From Phycisphaerae bacterium (GTDB lineage: Bacteria > Planctomycetota > Phycisphaerae > Sedimentisphaerales > SM23-30): DNA of 12,350 nucleotides. The first letter of the stretch is position 1, and every line of letters starts with the position of its first letter. The notes below the pieces were generated by a model. It searched no databases. It was not told where the DNA came from and worked only from the letters and a program-made list of their open reading frames with translations. The position numbers and the translations under genes were made by a program. The stretch is from assembly GCA_021736565.1 (NCBI GenBank), contig JAIPFO010000069.1, forward strand, positions 1 to 12,350, given 5' to 3'. Positions 1 through 6,694 of the stretch are shown here, piece after piece.

Positions 1-487
1 CCCTGCCATTTTCAATCTCGTAACCTGCCGGTGTTTGCATCCAGGAGTTGGCCACCAGGATCCAGAAAGCCGAGATGGTTGCACCGATGGCGACCATCAG
101 GCCGGAAAACCAGTGCACACCTTTGGAGACGCGGTTTCGTCCGAACAGGTATAATCCCAAAAAGCCGCTTTCCAGGAAAAACGCGAAAATCCCTTCGGCC
201 GCCAGCGGGGCGCCAAAGATATCCCCAACGAACTTGGAATATTCGGCCCAGTTGGTTCCAAACTGAAATTCCATAACGATGCCGGTCGCGACCCCGACCA
301 CGAAGGTCAGGGCCAGAATCTTTGCAAAAAACTTAGCCAGCCTCACATAATCAGGGTTGTTCTTTCGCCAGCCGATCGTTTCGAGTATGACCAGCAGCCA
401 TGCCAGGCCAATGGAAATGGGAGGGAATAAAAAATGAAATCCGATCGTTACGGCAAATTGGATGCGGGAGAGTAGTAGCGTGTCCAT
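1..487 (-). CDS. cydA: Cytochrome bd ubiquinol oxidase subunit I, N-terminal part
   Basis: This is the first 162 codons of a quinol oxidase subunit, cut by the left edge. CydA carries the quinol site and haems b558, b595 and d of the cytoplasmic-membrane bd oxidase, which reduces O2 to water at low oxygen. Hand translation of the minus strand gives a start MDTLLLSRIQFAVTIGFHFL; His18 corresponds to the conserved N-terminal haem-ligand histidine (His19 in E. coli). GVATGIVMEFQFGTNW (about 65-80) is a CydA hallmark, and Glu98 and Glu106 (in FFLESGFLGLYLFG) match the conserved glutamates of the proton/haem region (E. coli Glu99 and Glu107). At least three hydrophobic segments are visible. The ATG at 485-487 has AGGAAAG about 12 nt upstream. 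The quinol-binding loop and the remaining haem ligands lie outside the window. cydB would be expected further left. Identification is secure. Confidence 0.95.
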   Translation of the reverse strand, partial: MDTLLLSRIQFAVTIGFHFLFPPISIGLAWLLVILETIGWRKNNPDYVRLAKFFAKILALTFVVGVATGIVMEFQFGTNWAEYSKFVGDIFGAPLAAEGIFAFFLESGFLGLYLFGRNRVSKGVHWFSGLMVAIGATISAFWILVANSWMQTPAGYEIENGR

Positions 488-885
488 TTCATCTCGCTTT
501 CCTGGCGACTATTGACGCCGGTGTCATCAGTATTTTTGAACCCGTTTTCCGCATCTCGAGCTTCGATATTTTAGACAAAATACGCCTTATGACGCGGGAG
601 TCGATGTTGATTTTATCGTCAATAATCGATAAAAAAGAACACTCTTATTTTGCAATTGTTATGTCAACGTTAAAAGTACTTTGATACCATAATTCTGGTG
701 TCAAATCCACATTTTTACGTGTCAATAGTGACCTCTGACATGAAAGTCAATATAGACGCCCATATCATCCGTTTTGTAAATCATTGATGCTGGCTCTTAA
801 AGGACATTATTTCTTATGATAATTGACTTTTGACGCCGGGATCCTTCTAAATAACCAAGATTTTTTTTTTACGCTCTACTACGTA
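488..885. other. Upstream region of cydA, no gene seen
   Basis: AT-rich intergenic DNA between the cydA start and the promoter at 886. On the minus strand, TTGACA-like hexamers occur near 662-667, 699-704 and 720-725, but none has a convincing -10 box at 16-18 nt, so the cydA promoter is not assigned. The stretch contains one copy of a diverged 73-nt repeat (530-602), GACGC-type motifs at 514-525, 591-602 and 832-843, and a run of ten T at 861-870. A plus-strand open frame at 400-684 has no supporting signals and is not called. Confidence 0.5.
530..602 (+). repeat. Diverged intergenic repeat, copy A
   Basis: This segment aligns by eye over its whole length with 1228-1301, at roughly three quarters identity with a few short gaps. 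Shared blocks in order are GTATTTTTG, a CCG...TTTCC block, GCATCT, ATTTTAGACA, and the end GACGCG(G/A)GAGTC. It has no coding character. A looser third relative sits at about 790-843, sharing CTCTTAAAG..CATT and TTTTGACGC. Function unknown. Confidence 0.55.
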
Positions 886-913
886 TTGACAAACCCCAAA
901 AAAACGATATGAT
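886..913 (+). promoter_or_regulatory. Sigma-70-type promoter upstream of candidate small RNA and tRNA-His
   Basis: A perfect -35 TTGACA (886-891), a 16-nt spacer and a near-consensus -10 TATGAT (908-913). The predicted start is about 919-921. It faces tRNA-His, which begins about 140 nt downstream, and immediately precedes a strongly foldable segment. Inferred from sequence only. Confidence 0.6.
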
Positions 914-918
914 ATGAA

Positions 919-989
919 CTCTTGTGGGTGATCCATATAGAATATATGGGCCGCCCTGACGTCAGCGTCAGCCTTATCTGGCTTTTTTT
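919..989 (+). ncRNA. Candidate small structured RNA or structured tRNA leader
   Basis: Just after the promoter at 886-913, the transcript can form a long hairpin: 926-939 pairs with 943-956 around a GAA triloop (940-942), about 13 pairs with one A-C mismatch and two G-U pairs. Next come the palindrome CTGACGTCAG (956-965) with alternative pairing CTGAC (956-960) / GTCAG (967-971), then a short AGCC (970-973) / GGCT (980-983) stem followed by seven T (983-989), which resembles a weak intrinsic terminator. Promoter, fold and T-run together suggest a separate RNA of about 70 nt; it could equally be a leader processed from the tRNA-His precursor. I do not recognise any known RNA family or riboswitch in it. 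Confidence 0.35.
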
Positions 990-1057
990 AGCCGATAGGG
1001 GCAGTAAAAGCAAGACATAACCGGCAAATGCTGGTTAATGACCCTAAAACATATGAT

Positions 1058-1132
1058 GGTGGGAGTAGCTCAGTTGGCTAGAGCACTAGGTTGTGATCCT
1101 GGGGGTCGCGGGTTCAAGTCCCGTCTCTCACC
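1058..1132 (+). tRNA. trnH: tRNA-His (anticodon GTG)
   Basis: A full cloverleaf can be drawn. The acceptor stem is 1059-1065 with 1125-1131 (one G-T pair); the D stem GCTC/GAGC is 1068-1071 with 1081-1084. The anticodon stem CTAGG/CCTGG is 1086-1090 with 1098-1102 around loop TTGTGAT, anticodon GTG at 1093-1095. The T arm is 1108-1124 with loop TTCAAGT. The encoded extra G at 1058 (G-1) facing C73 at 1132 is the identity mark of bacterial histidine tRNA. The 3' CCA is not encoded, so it must be added after processing. A hairpin (1019-1025 with 1030-1036) lies in the leader and a terminator follows at 1141-1177. Confidence 0.97.
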
Positions 1133-1140
1133 CTTTCGAT

Positions 1141-1177
1141 AAAGTCATGTAGCTCAAGGAGTTACATGGCTTTTTTT
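1141..1177 (+). terminator. Intrinsic terminator of tRNA-His
   Basis: A stem of about 15 pairs, 1141-1155 with 1159-1173, closes a 3-nt loop AAG and runs into seven T (1171-1177). It starts 8 nt after the tRNA. It is nearly the same sequence as the hairpin at 1931-1965, including the flanking GATAAAG. Confidence 0.85.
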
Positions 1178-1227
1178 GTGCCTGATAGCGGTGGTGTTCT
1201 GACTGTAAAGCGATACCCGCGTTATCC

Positions 1228-1301
1228 GTATTTTTGCGGCCGGTTTCCAGCATCTTAAAGCCGCATTTTAGACACGAAAAACGAATTTTGACGCGAGAGT
1301 C
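1228..1301 (+). repeat. Diverged intergenic repeat, copy B
   Basis: Second copy of the element at 530-602, in the same orientation, on the other side of tRNA-His. It ends in GACGCGAGAGTC and lies about 50 nt upstream of the promoter at 1353-1380. It has no open reading frame of note. Confidence 0.55.
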
Positions 1302-1352
1302 AGGATTAGCAATTGGACCCGGTACGCGGTTATTCTATTTCACGCAAATCCC

Positions 1353-1380
1353 TTGACAGGTGATTAAAAAGAAATACAAT
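1353..1380 (+). promoter_or_regulatory. Sigma-70-type promoter of the small membrane-protein gene
   Basis: -35 TTGACA (1353-1358), a 16-nt spacer and -10 TACAAT (1375-1380). Predicted start about 1387. It faces the 44-codon gene at 1617, giving a leader of about 230 nt. No other gene lies between it and that gene. Confidence 0.55.
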
Positions 1381-1386
1381 ATCTCA

Positions 1387-1616
1387 TAGGACACGATCAA
1401 TAGGTAAATATAAATCAGTCAGACAGGCAAATATATTTGCTCATACAGTCAATGCGATTGGCCGATTGACCTGATTTTTCATTGTGATTATCGCAAAAGC
1501 TGGCTGTATTGAATATGATATTGATTAAATAAGGTATTCGCTTCGCTCATAAATATTAATCCGCATGGGCAAAGTCCATCCTACGTCACTGAGATGAATT
1601 TTAAGGATTTATTGGA
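1387..1616 (+). other. Long leader of the small membrane-protein gene
   Basis: About 230 nt between the predicted start of transcription and the ATG at 1617. It contains a perfect 14-nt palindrome GCAAATATATTTGC near 1426-1440 and a hairpin, ATGGGC (1565-1570) with GTCCAT (1574-1579) around AAA, about 24 nt before the ribosome binding site. The ribosome binding site is AAGGA at 1603-1607. I recognise no known riboswitch. A leader this long for a gene this short suggests regulation at RNA level, but that is inference. Confidence 0.35.
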
Positions 1617-1751
1617 ATGCATAATAGTTTTTCTAATCATGTTTTCTATCAGGTGTTTGGTCCGGTGATAGATGCCTTGTCACTCCCTGGGTTTTGTGTC
1701 TTGATATTGGGGATATATGTAATTTATCGAATTATTTTTAAGAGAAGTTAA
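1617..1751 (+). CDS. Small single-pass membrane protein, 44 aa, function unknown
   Basis: A short gene. AAGGA at 1603-1607 sits 9 nt before the ATG. The protein starts MHNSFSNHVFYQVFG; residues 16-25 hold a short polar-to-neutral stretch with two prolines; residues 26-44, FCVLILGIYVIYRIIFKRS, form one transmembrane helix ending in basic residues, predicting an inside C-terminus by the positive-inside rule. It has its own promoter (1353-1380) and terminator (1931-1965), so it can be an independent transcription unit between tRNA-His and the convergent symporter gene. I do not recognise the family. It could be a small regulator of a membrane complex or a toxin-like peptide, but nothing in the sequence decides. 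A 20-codon frame at 1805-1867 follows, with poor signals, and is not called. Confidence 0.5.
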   Translation: MHNSFSNHVFYQVFGPVIDALSLPGFCVLILGIYVIYRIIFKRS

Positions 1752-1868
1752 TTTATATAAATGACCGCCACCACCCAGTCGTATTGAAAAAAATATAAGA
1801 AATGAACCCATGGATATTGATCGTGATGAATGGCCGTCGTGATAAGGGCTTTCGATATGTTTAACCAT

Positions 1869-1886
1869 CGGTTAACAAGTTAACCG
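1869..1886. repeat. Near-perfect palindrome CGGTTAAC-AA-GTTAACCG
   Basis: Two 8-nt arms separated by AA. The 2-nt gap is too short for a good RNA hairpin loop, so a DNA-binding site for a dimeric protein is more natural than an RNA structure. It lies between the small membrane-protein gene and its terminator. Function unknown. Confidence 0.4.
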
Positions 1887-1930
1887 CTGCCACCCGTCGT
1901 ATAACTGGGGCAGGCTCGTACATAAGGATA

Positions 1931-1965
1931 AAGCCATGTAACTCGGGGAGTTACATGGCTTTTTT
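1931..1965 (+). terminator. Intrinsic terminator, probably bidirectional between convergent genes
   Basis: A perfect 13-bp stem, AGCCATGTAACTC (1932-1944) with GAGTTACATGGCT (1948-1960), loop GGG, followed by six T on the plus strand. On the minus strand the stem is followed by TTTAT, so it can also end the symporter transcript, whose stop is at 1994. The sequence closely matches the tRNA-His terminator at 1141-1177. Confidence 0.85.
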
Positions 1966-1993
1966 GGGTTGAATAAGATGTTGGTGATGGCGG

Positions 1994-3847
1994 TCAGGCA
2001 AAAATGATATAGAGCGTGACCATTGTGACAAATAGTAGTCCGGCCAGGATCCGGTAGTCTCCGATGCCTCGCCATCCGGCGGCTTTGAGGCAATCCAGGG
2101 GATTTTCCCAGACCAGTGTCAGGCTGTCTTCGGTATGCTTGTGCGGGCTGAGTTTCGAGACGACGATATGGATCGCTATACAGGCCATACACAGGTAGAA
2201 CCCTGCGAGCAGTGCGGGCATTGTCCAGCCGGTCGATTCTTTAAACCAGGCGAGCATAAAGACGATGAAGCCGAGCACGGACCCTACGATAAGCGTTACG
2301 ATCGCCCCTTTGCCAGATGCTCCTTTCCAGAACACGCCCAGTAGAAAAACGGCGGTTATCGGTGGGGCAATATAACTAATCATGGAAACACAGCCTTTGT
2401 ATATCCCTTCGAAATGTCCAATATAATTGGACCAGATAATCGCAATAATCATTGCGACGAAGGTTGCGATCCGGCCGATGAGTACCAGTTTTTTGTCGGA
2501 GGTATCGGGTTTCCATCGTCGGTAAAGGTCATAGCTAAAGAGGGTGGCAATGGAATTTAAAGCCCCGGAAACCGTACTCATCAAAGCGGCCAATAGTGCG
2601 GCGGCCATGACCCCGGTCAGTCCGGTCGGCAGGAATTTTTTAATCATAAACGCATAGGTGTCTTCGGTATCTTTCTGGTCCCGGCCGTCCACGACCAGGA
2701 CACGCTCGGTTCCCTGGGTGCCATCATCCAGGACAATGGGCCTGTTCTCAACAAATACGGTTTTGGCCTTTTCGATATTGACACTGGCTTTTTTCAGTTT
2801 GACTTCTTTGCCGCTCAGGGCAACCCTTCCTGCATCGACGGAAATTTCTTTTCCATCGACCATGACGGTATTGGCCACGGGAATATTCCGCCAATCATGA
2901 TCGTCCAGTTTTTTTGAATCAATCAGTCCCAGGCAGATAACACCGGGCAGCACAAAGATAAAGACGGGGAGCACCTTGATGAAACCGGCAAAAAGCGGGC
3001 CGACCCGGGCGTGATTTTCGTCTTTTGCCCCCAGGACGCGCTGCACGATGGTCTGATCCGCGCACCAGTACCACAACCCGATGACCGGATAGCCTAAAAA
3101 GATGGAGTACCAGGGGTAACCCGCCGGGTCACTGGCAGGCCTCAGTACCGTGAGCTTGACCGGATCGACACTCTGGACGATACCGTCCCAACCGCCAATC
3201 TCTATCAAACCGTAGGTTGTCAGGATGATCGAACCGATTAAAAGGACGACGGTTTGGATGGATTCGGTGACCACAACGGCCATGAGCCCGCCGATGATCG
3301 TGTACAGCCCGGTGAGCAATGTGGCTCCGACGATACTATACATAATGGGGATACCGAACAATCCTCGCAGTACCACGGCACCGGTGTAGAGGGTAAAGCC
3401 GATATGAATAAAAATGGCTGATATGATCGAAATAAAGGCCAGCCAGTCACGGCAGGAGCGGCTGTAACGTCTTTCCAGAAAATCCGGAAGGGTCGCAACG
3501 CGTGATCGGATGTAAAAGGGTGCGAAGAATAACGCCAGGACGATCAGCAGGAACGGTGCCATCCACTCGAAATTCCCGGCGACCAGGCCGTTTTTGTACC
3601 CTTCCTCGGCAAAACCGACCAAATGAATGGTTGAGATGTTTGTTGAAAAGAGGGCCAGGCCGATCATGGGCCAGCGAAGTGAGCCGCCGGCCAGGAAGTA
3701 ATCTTTCCCGCCTTCTTCTTTGCCTTTTCGGGAGCGAATACCTGCCCAGCATCCGATTCCGACGATTGCGTCGAGGTACAGGACGAGCACGGCCTTATCG
3801 ATAAAATTTAATGAATTGGCTCCGGCTGCAAGTAAATCTGAAAACAT
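1994..3847 (-). CDS. SGLT-like sodium/solute symporter (SSS family)
   Basis: A 617-residue inner-membrane transporter with about 13-14 hydrophobic segments, coupling Na+ entry to uptake of a solute, most likely a sugar. SGLT-type marks are NISTIHLVGF (70-79; the His aligns with a conserved SGLT histidine), GNFEWMAP (91-98), the signature WYWCADQTIVQRVLGA (259-274), and STVSGALNSIATLFSYDLYR (424-443), the serine-rich segment forming the Na2 site in this fold. Between the segment ending near residue 309 and the one starting near 400 is a hydrophilic insert of about 85 residues, probably outside the cytoplasm, rich in predicted beta strands. The ATG at 3845-3847 has AAAGGAG (3853-3859) 5 nt upstream, which fixes the start. 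The gene follows nadE after 133 nt, in which no clear promoter or terminator is seen. Substrate is not decidable; glucose, galactose or another sugar is likeliest by family. Confidence 0.92.
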   Translation of the reverse strand: MFSDLLAAGANSLNFIDKAVLVLYLDAIVGIGCWAGIRSRKGKEEGGKDYFLAGGSLRWPMIGLALFSTNISTIHLVGFAEEGYKNGLVAGNFEWMAPFLLIVLALFFAPFYIRSRVATLPDFLERRYSRSCRDWLAFISIISAIFIHIGFTLYTGAVVLRGLFGIPIMYSIVGATLLTGLYTIIGGLMAVVVTESIQTVVLLIGSIILTTYGLIEIGGWDGIVQSVDPVKLTVLRPASDPAGYPWYSIFLGYPVIGLWYWCADQTIVQRVLGAKDENHARVGPLFAGFIKVLPVFIFVLPGVICLGLIDSKKLDDHDWRNIPVANTVMVDGKEISVDAGRVALSGKEVKLKKASVNIEKAKTVFVENRPIVLDDGTQGTERVLVVDGRDQKDTEDTYAFMIKKFLPTGLTGVMAAALLAALMSTVSGALNSIATLFSYDLYRRWKPDTSDKKLVLIGRIATFVAMIIAIIWSNYIGHFEGIYKGCVSMISYIAPPITAVFLLGVFWKGASGKGAIVTLIVGSVLGFIVFMLAWFKESTGWTMPALLAGFYLCMACIAIHIVVSKLSPHKHTEDSLTLVWENPLDCLKAAGWRGIGDYRILAGLLFVTMVTLYIIFA

Positions 3848-3980
3848 TCAAACTCCTTTCAAAGTTATTTCCGCTGGGGGCGATGAGACGTATTGATCGA
3901 AATATCTGTTACGAGCGTTTTGTTTTAAAAAATTACAGTGCATTAGAAAGAAAGGCGGTCCGATGAGGCTGACGTCCATG

Positions 3981-5624
3981 CTACAGATAGGGCTGGTAGT
4001 TTTGGGCGATGGGCATTCTTCGGCCGAAGCCGAAGGCCCGGGAGGTGACTTTCAGACCGGGCGCGGCTTGTTTGCGTTTGTATTCGTTGCGATCGACCAG
4101 GCGGGCGACCTGTAAAACGATCTTGGCGTCATAGCCGGCGGCGACGATCTCGCCGAGGGATTGCTCCTGTTCGACATATCGCTGGAGAATATCGTCGAGT
4201 TGTTCGTAAGGAGGAAGAGAGTCCTGGTCGGTTTGATCGGGCCGCAGTTCCGCGGAAGGAGGCTTGGTAATGGTGGATTCCGGGATGAGTTGGCCGTTTC
4301 GGTTGATGTAGCGGGCCAGGGCGTACACCATCTGCTTGGGGACGTCGCTGATGACTGCCAGGCCGCCGGCCATATCGCCATACATGGTACAGTAGCCGAC
4401 TGCCAGTTCGCTTTTATTGCCGGTGGTGAGCAGCAGGTGGCCGAATTTATTGCTGAGCGACATGAGAATATTGCCGCGAGTACGAGCCTGGATGTTTTCT
4501 TCGGTGACGCCGGGTGCGGTTCCGGCGAACGCCTCGGCGAGGGTTTCTTCCATGGCGGCGTGTGCTTTTTCGATGGGGATGTGAATTATTTTAATGCCCA
4601 GATTTCGGGCCAGGCTGTCGGCATCTGTGACGCTGTGGTCGCTGGAATAGCGACTGGGCATGGCGACCCCGATTACCTTGTCAGCCCCGAGTGCCTCGAC
4701 CGCCAGGGCGGCGGTGACCGCGGAATCGATCCCCCCGGAGAGGCCCAGGACGACGGATTTGAAGCGGCATTTTTTAACGTAATCGGCCAGGCCAAGGACC
4801 AGGGCCTTGTTGACCGAGGCGATCTGGGTGCTGATCGTTTCTACACGCGAAGCGGCCATGTCGTCCAGATCAATAATTAACAAATCTTCAGCAAAATCTT
4901 TGGCCTGGGCGAGAAGTTCGCCGTGGGCACTGAAGGCGCAACTGGATCCGTCGAAAACCAGCTCGTCGTTGCCACCGACCTGATTAACATAGAGGAGGGG
5001 TAAATTATATTTTCGACATTGCTCGCTAAAGAGTTTCTGTCGGAAGATATTTTTATCGATCACAAAGGGCGAGGCGGAGATATTTATGACCAGGTCAATG
5101 TTTTCATCGGCCAGGTCGGCGAACGGATTTTTTTGATAGAGCCGTCGGGCGTGTTGGTCGGAGATTTGCCAGATGTCTTCACAGATGGTCAGGCCGAACC
5201 GTTTGCCTTTGAAGTCGATAACCTGTTGTGATTCGGCGGGTGTGAAATATCGCAGCTCGTCAAAGACATCATAGGTCGGCAGGAGCTGCTTATTATAGCG
5301 GGCCTGGATTTTTCCCTGGTACAGCAGTGCGGCGGCGTTGTGCAGGCCTTTGCCCACGCTATCATTTTGAATGTCCGCATAGCCGATGAGGGCGGCGATG
5401 TCGGTGCATTCGGCGGCGAGGTTTTTCAGGGCGGTGAGGTTGTCCTGGATGAACTGCGGTTTTAAGAGCAGGTCCTTGGGCGGATAACCGAGCAGGGACA
5501 GTTCGCTGAAAATAACTAATTCGACCTGGTCCAGGCGGGCCCGGGCGATGGTCTGTTTGATCTTTAAACTGTTCGCTTTGATGTCGCCAACGGTAGGATT
5601 TATTTGTGCAAGTGCAATTTTCAT
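3981..5624 (-). CDS. nadE: Glutamine-dependent NAD+ synthase
   Basis: A cytoplasmic enzyme for the last step of NAD synthesis: deamido-NAD+, ATP and glutamine give NAD+. It has 547 residues in the usual two-domain order. The N-terminal nitrilase-type glutaminase domain (about 1-260) shows the full Glu-Lys-Cys triad: Glu41 in IFSELSLLGYPP, Lys112 in RYNKQLLPTYDVFDE and Cys148 in LTICEDIW. The C-terminal synthetase domain (about 270-547) has the ATP-pyrophosphatase loop SGGIDS (296-301), TTGNKSELAVGYCTMYGDMA (400-419) and KPPSAELRPDQTDQDSLPPY (454-473). The start MKIALAQINPTVGD is typical for the family. The ATG lies 3 nt after the mdh stop and lacks a strong ribosome binding site, so translation is probably coupled to mdh. 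Ammonia from glutamine should pass through an internal channel, so no separate amidotransferase is needed. Confidence 0.97.
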   Translation of the reverse strand: MKIALAQINPTVGDIKANSLKIKQTIARARLDQVELVIFSELSLLGYPPKDLLLKPQFIQDNLTALKNLAAECTDIAALIGYADIQNDSVGKGLHNAAALLYQGKIQARYNKQLLPTYDVFDELRYFTPAESQQVIDFKGKRFGLTICEDIWQISDQHARRLYQKNPFADLADENIDLVINISASPFVIDKNIFRQKLFSEQCRKYNLPLLYVNQVGGNDELVFDGSSCAFSAHGELLAQAKDFAEDLLIIDLDDMAASRVETISTQIASVNKALVLGLADYVKKCRFKSVVLGLSGGIDSAVTAALAVEALGADKVIGVAMPSRYSSDHSVTDADSLARNLGIKIIHIPIEKAHAAMEETLAEAFAGTAPGVTEENIQARTRGNILMSLSNKFGHLLLTTGNKSELAVGYCTMYGDMAGGLAVISDVPKQMVYALARYINRNGQLIPESTITKPPSAELRPDQTDQDSLPPYEQLDDILQRYVEQEQSLGEIVAAGYDAKIVLQVARLVDRNEYKRKQAAPGLKVTSRAFGFGRRMPIAQNYQPYL

Positions 5625-5627
5625 GGA

Positions 5628-6563
5628 TTATATCATCTTATCGACTGTGGTGACCATTTGGTTGACGTGCGCGAGCGATTCGGCGAAGAGCGATTTTTCC
5701 TGCGGGGTAAATTGCAGTTCGATGACCTTTTGTACGCCATTGGCACCCAGGATCACAGGAACGCCTACGAATGCGCCGCCGGCGCCGTATTCCCGATCGC
5801 ACCAGGCACAGCAGGGGAGAATTCGTTTTTTATCTTTTAGAATTGATTCGGCCATTTCTGCCGCCGCCGCGGCGGGTGCGTAAAAGGCGGAGCCGGTTTT
5901 GAGTAGATTGACGATCTCGATGCCGCCTTTTCGGGCCCGATCGACGATATTTTCCAGGGTGGCCTGGTCGAGAAGTTCTGTGACGGGTATGCCTGAGACG
6001 GTGGTATAGCGGGGCAATGGCACCATATCGTCGCCGTGGCCGCCCAGCAGCATGGCCGAGATATCACAGACCGAGACATTGAGCGCCTCGGCGATAAAGC
6101 TGCGATACCTGGCGGTATCGAGGATGCCGGCCATGCCCATCACGCGGTTCTTGGGCAGCCCAGAGACTTTTCCGGCGACATAGGTCATCACATCCAGCGG
6201 ATTGCTGACCACGATCAGGATGGCGTTGGGGCTTTGGGCGACGACACTGCTGGTGACACTGGCGACGATCTCGGCGTTGGTTTTGAGCAGGTCGTCCCGG
6301 CTCATGCCCGGCCTTCGGCCAATGCCGGAGGTGATAATGACGATATCACTTTCGGCGGTATCGGCGTAATCGCAGGTGCCGGTGATCTTCACGTCGAACC
6401 GGGCGACCGGGGAGGCTTCGTACAGGTCCAGCGCCTTACCGGCGGCGAGGCCTTCAACGATATCCAACATAACAATATCGGCGATCTCTTTTTCCGCCAG
6501 CCAATGGGCACAGGTTGCCCCGACGTTGCCGGCCCCGATGATCGATATTTTTTTTCGTGACAT
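5628..6563 (-). CDS. mdh: NAD-dependent malate dehydrogenase (LDH-like type)
   Basis: A cytoplasmic enzyme that interconverts malate and oxaloacetate with NAD(H), a TCA-cycle step. It has 311 residues, normal for the LDH-like MDH family. The nucleotide-binding loop is GAGNVGATCA (10-19), with Asp34 at the end of the second strand favouring NAD over NADP. The mobile loop GRRPGMSRDD (82-91) carries the arginine that selects malate over lactate. Asn121 (VSNPLD), Asp149 and Arg152 (ILDTARYR), and catalytic His176 (LGGHGDDMVPL) complete the active site. The ATG at 6561-6563 has AAGGGAT about 9 nt upstream. It starts a tight pair with nadE (3-nt gap). The 131-nt gap to the outer-membrane protein gene holds no clear terminator or promoter. 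Confidence 0.96.
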   Translation of the reverse strand: MSRKKISIIGAGNVGATCAHWLAEKEIADIVMLDIVEGLAAGKALDLYEASPVARFDVKITGTCDYADTAESDIVIITSGIGRRPGMSRDDLLKTNAEIVASVTSSVVAQSPNAILIVVSNPLDVMTYVAGKVSGLPKNRVMGMAGILDTARYRSFIAEALNVSVCDISAMLLGGHGDDMVPLPRYTTVSGIPVTELLDQATLENIVDRARKGGIEIVNLLKTGSAFYAPAAAAAEMAESILKDKKRILPCCAWCDREYGAGGAFVGVPVILGANGVQKVIELQFTPQEKSLFAESLAHVNQMVTTVDKMI

Positions 6564-6694
6564 TTCTATTTTATCCCTTCAATGAGTACGCTTTGATACT
6601 TTTTATCTTTGACTCGTTTATTTTTTATGAATCCTGTTTTTCGCCTTTTAAAGAGCGTTTTCAGGTTGATAAATGGGTTTTTTGTGTAATTTTC

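Noticed and set aside
400..684. Plus-strand 94-codon frame overlapping the cydA start
   Set aside because: Its first third is antisense to cydA, it has no ribosome site, and the rest runs through the diverged repeat.
1387..1616. Known riboswitch in the leader (for example cyclic-di-GMP type)
   Set aside because: A GGGCAAA-like string is present, but the other conserved parts of that riboswitch are missing.
1805..1867. 20-codon frame downstream of the small membrane-protein gene
   Set aside because: Weak ribosome site and no distinguishing features; chance length in AT-rich DNA.
1680..1868. Minus-strand 62-codon frame in the intergenic region
   Set aside because: No purine-rich ribosome site before its start, low-complexity composition, and it is antisense to the better supported 44-codon gene.
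1866..1930. A second, decayed tRNA before the duplicate terminator
   Set aside because: The near-identical terminator made this tempting, but no T-arm or acceptor stem can be drawn here.
4161..4880. Plus-strand 239-codon open frame inside nadE
   Set aside because: Antisense shadow of a fully conserved nadE; composition reflects codon bias of the opposite strand.
6036..6560. Plus-strand 174-codon frame inside mdh
   Set aside because: Antisense shadow; mdh motifs on the other strand are complete.
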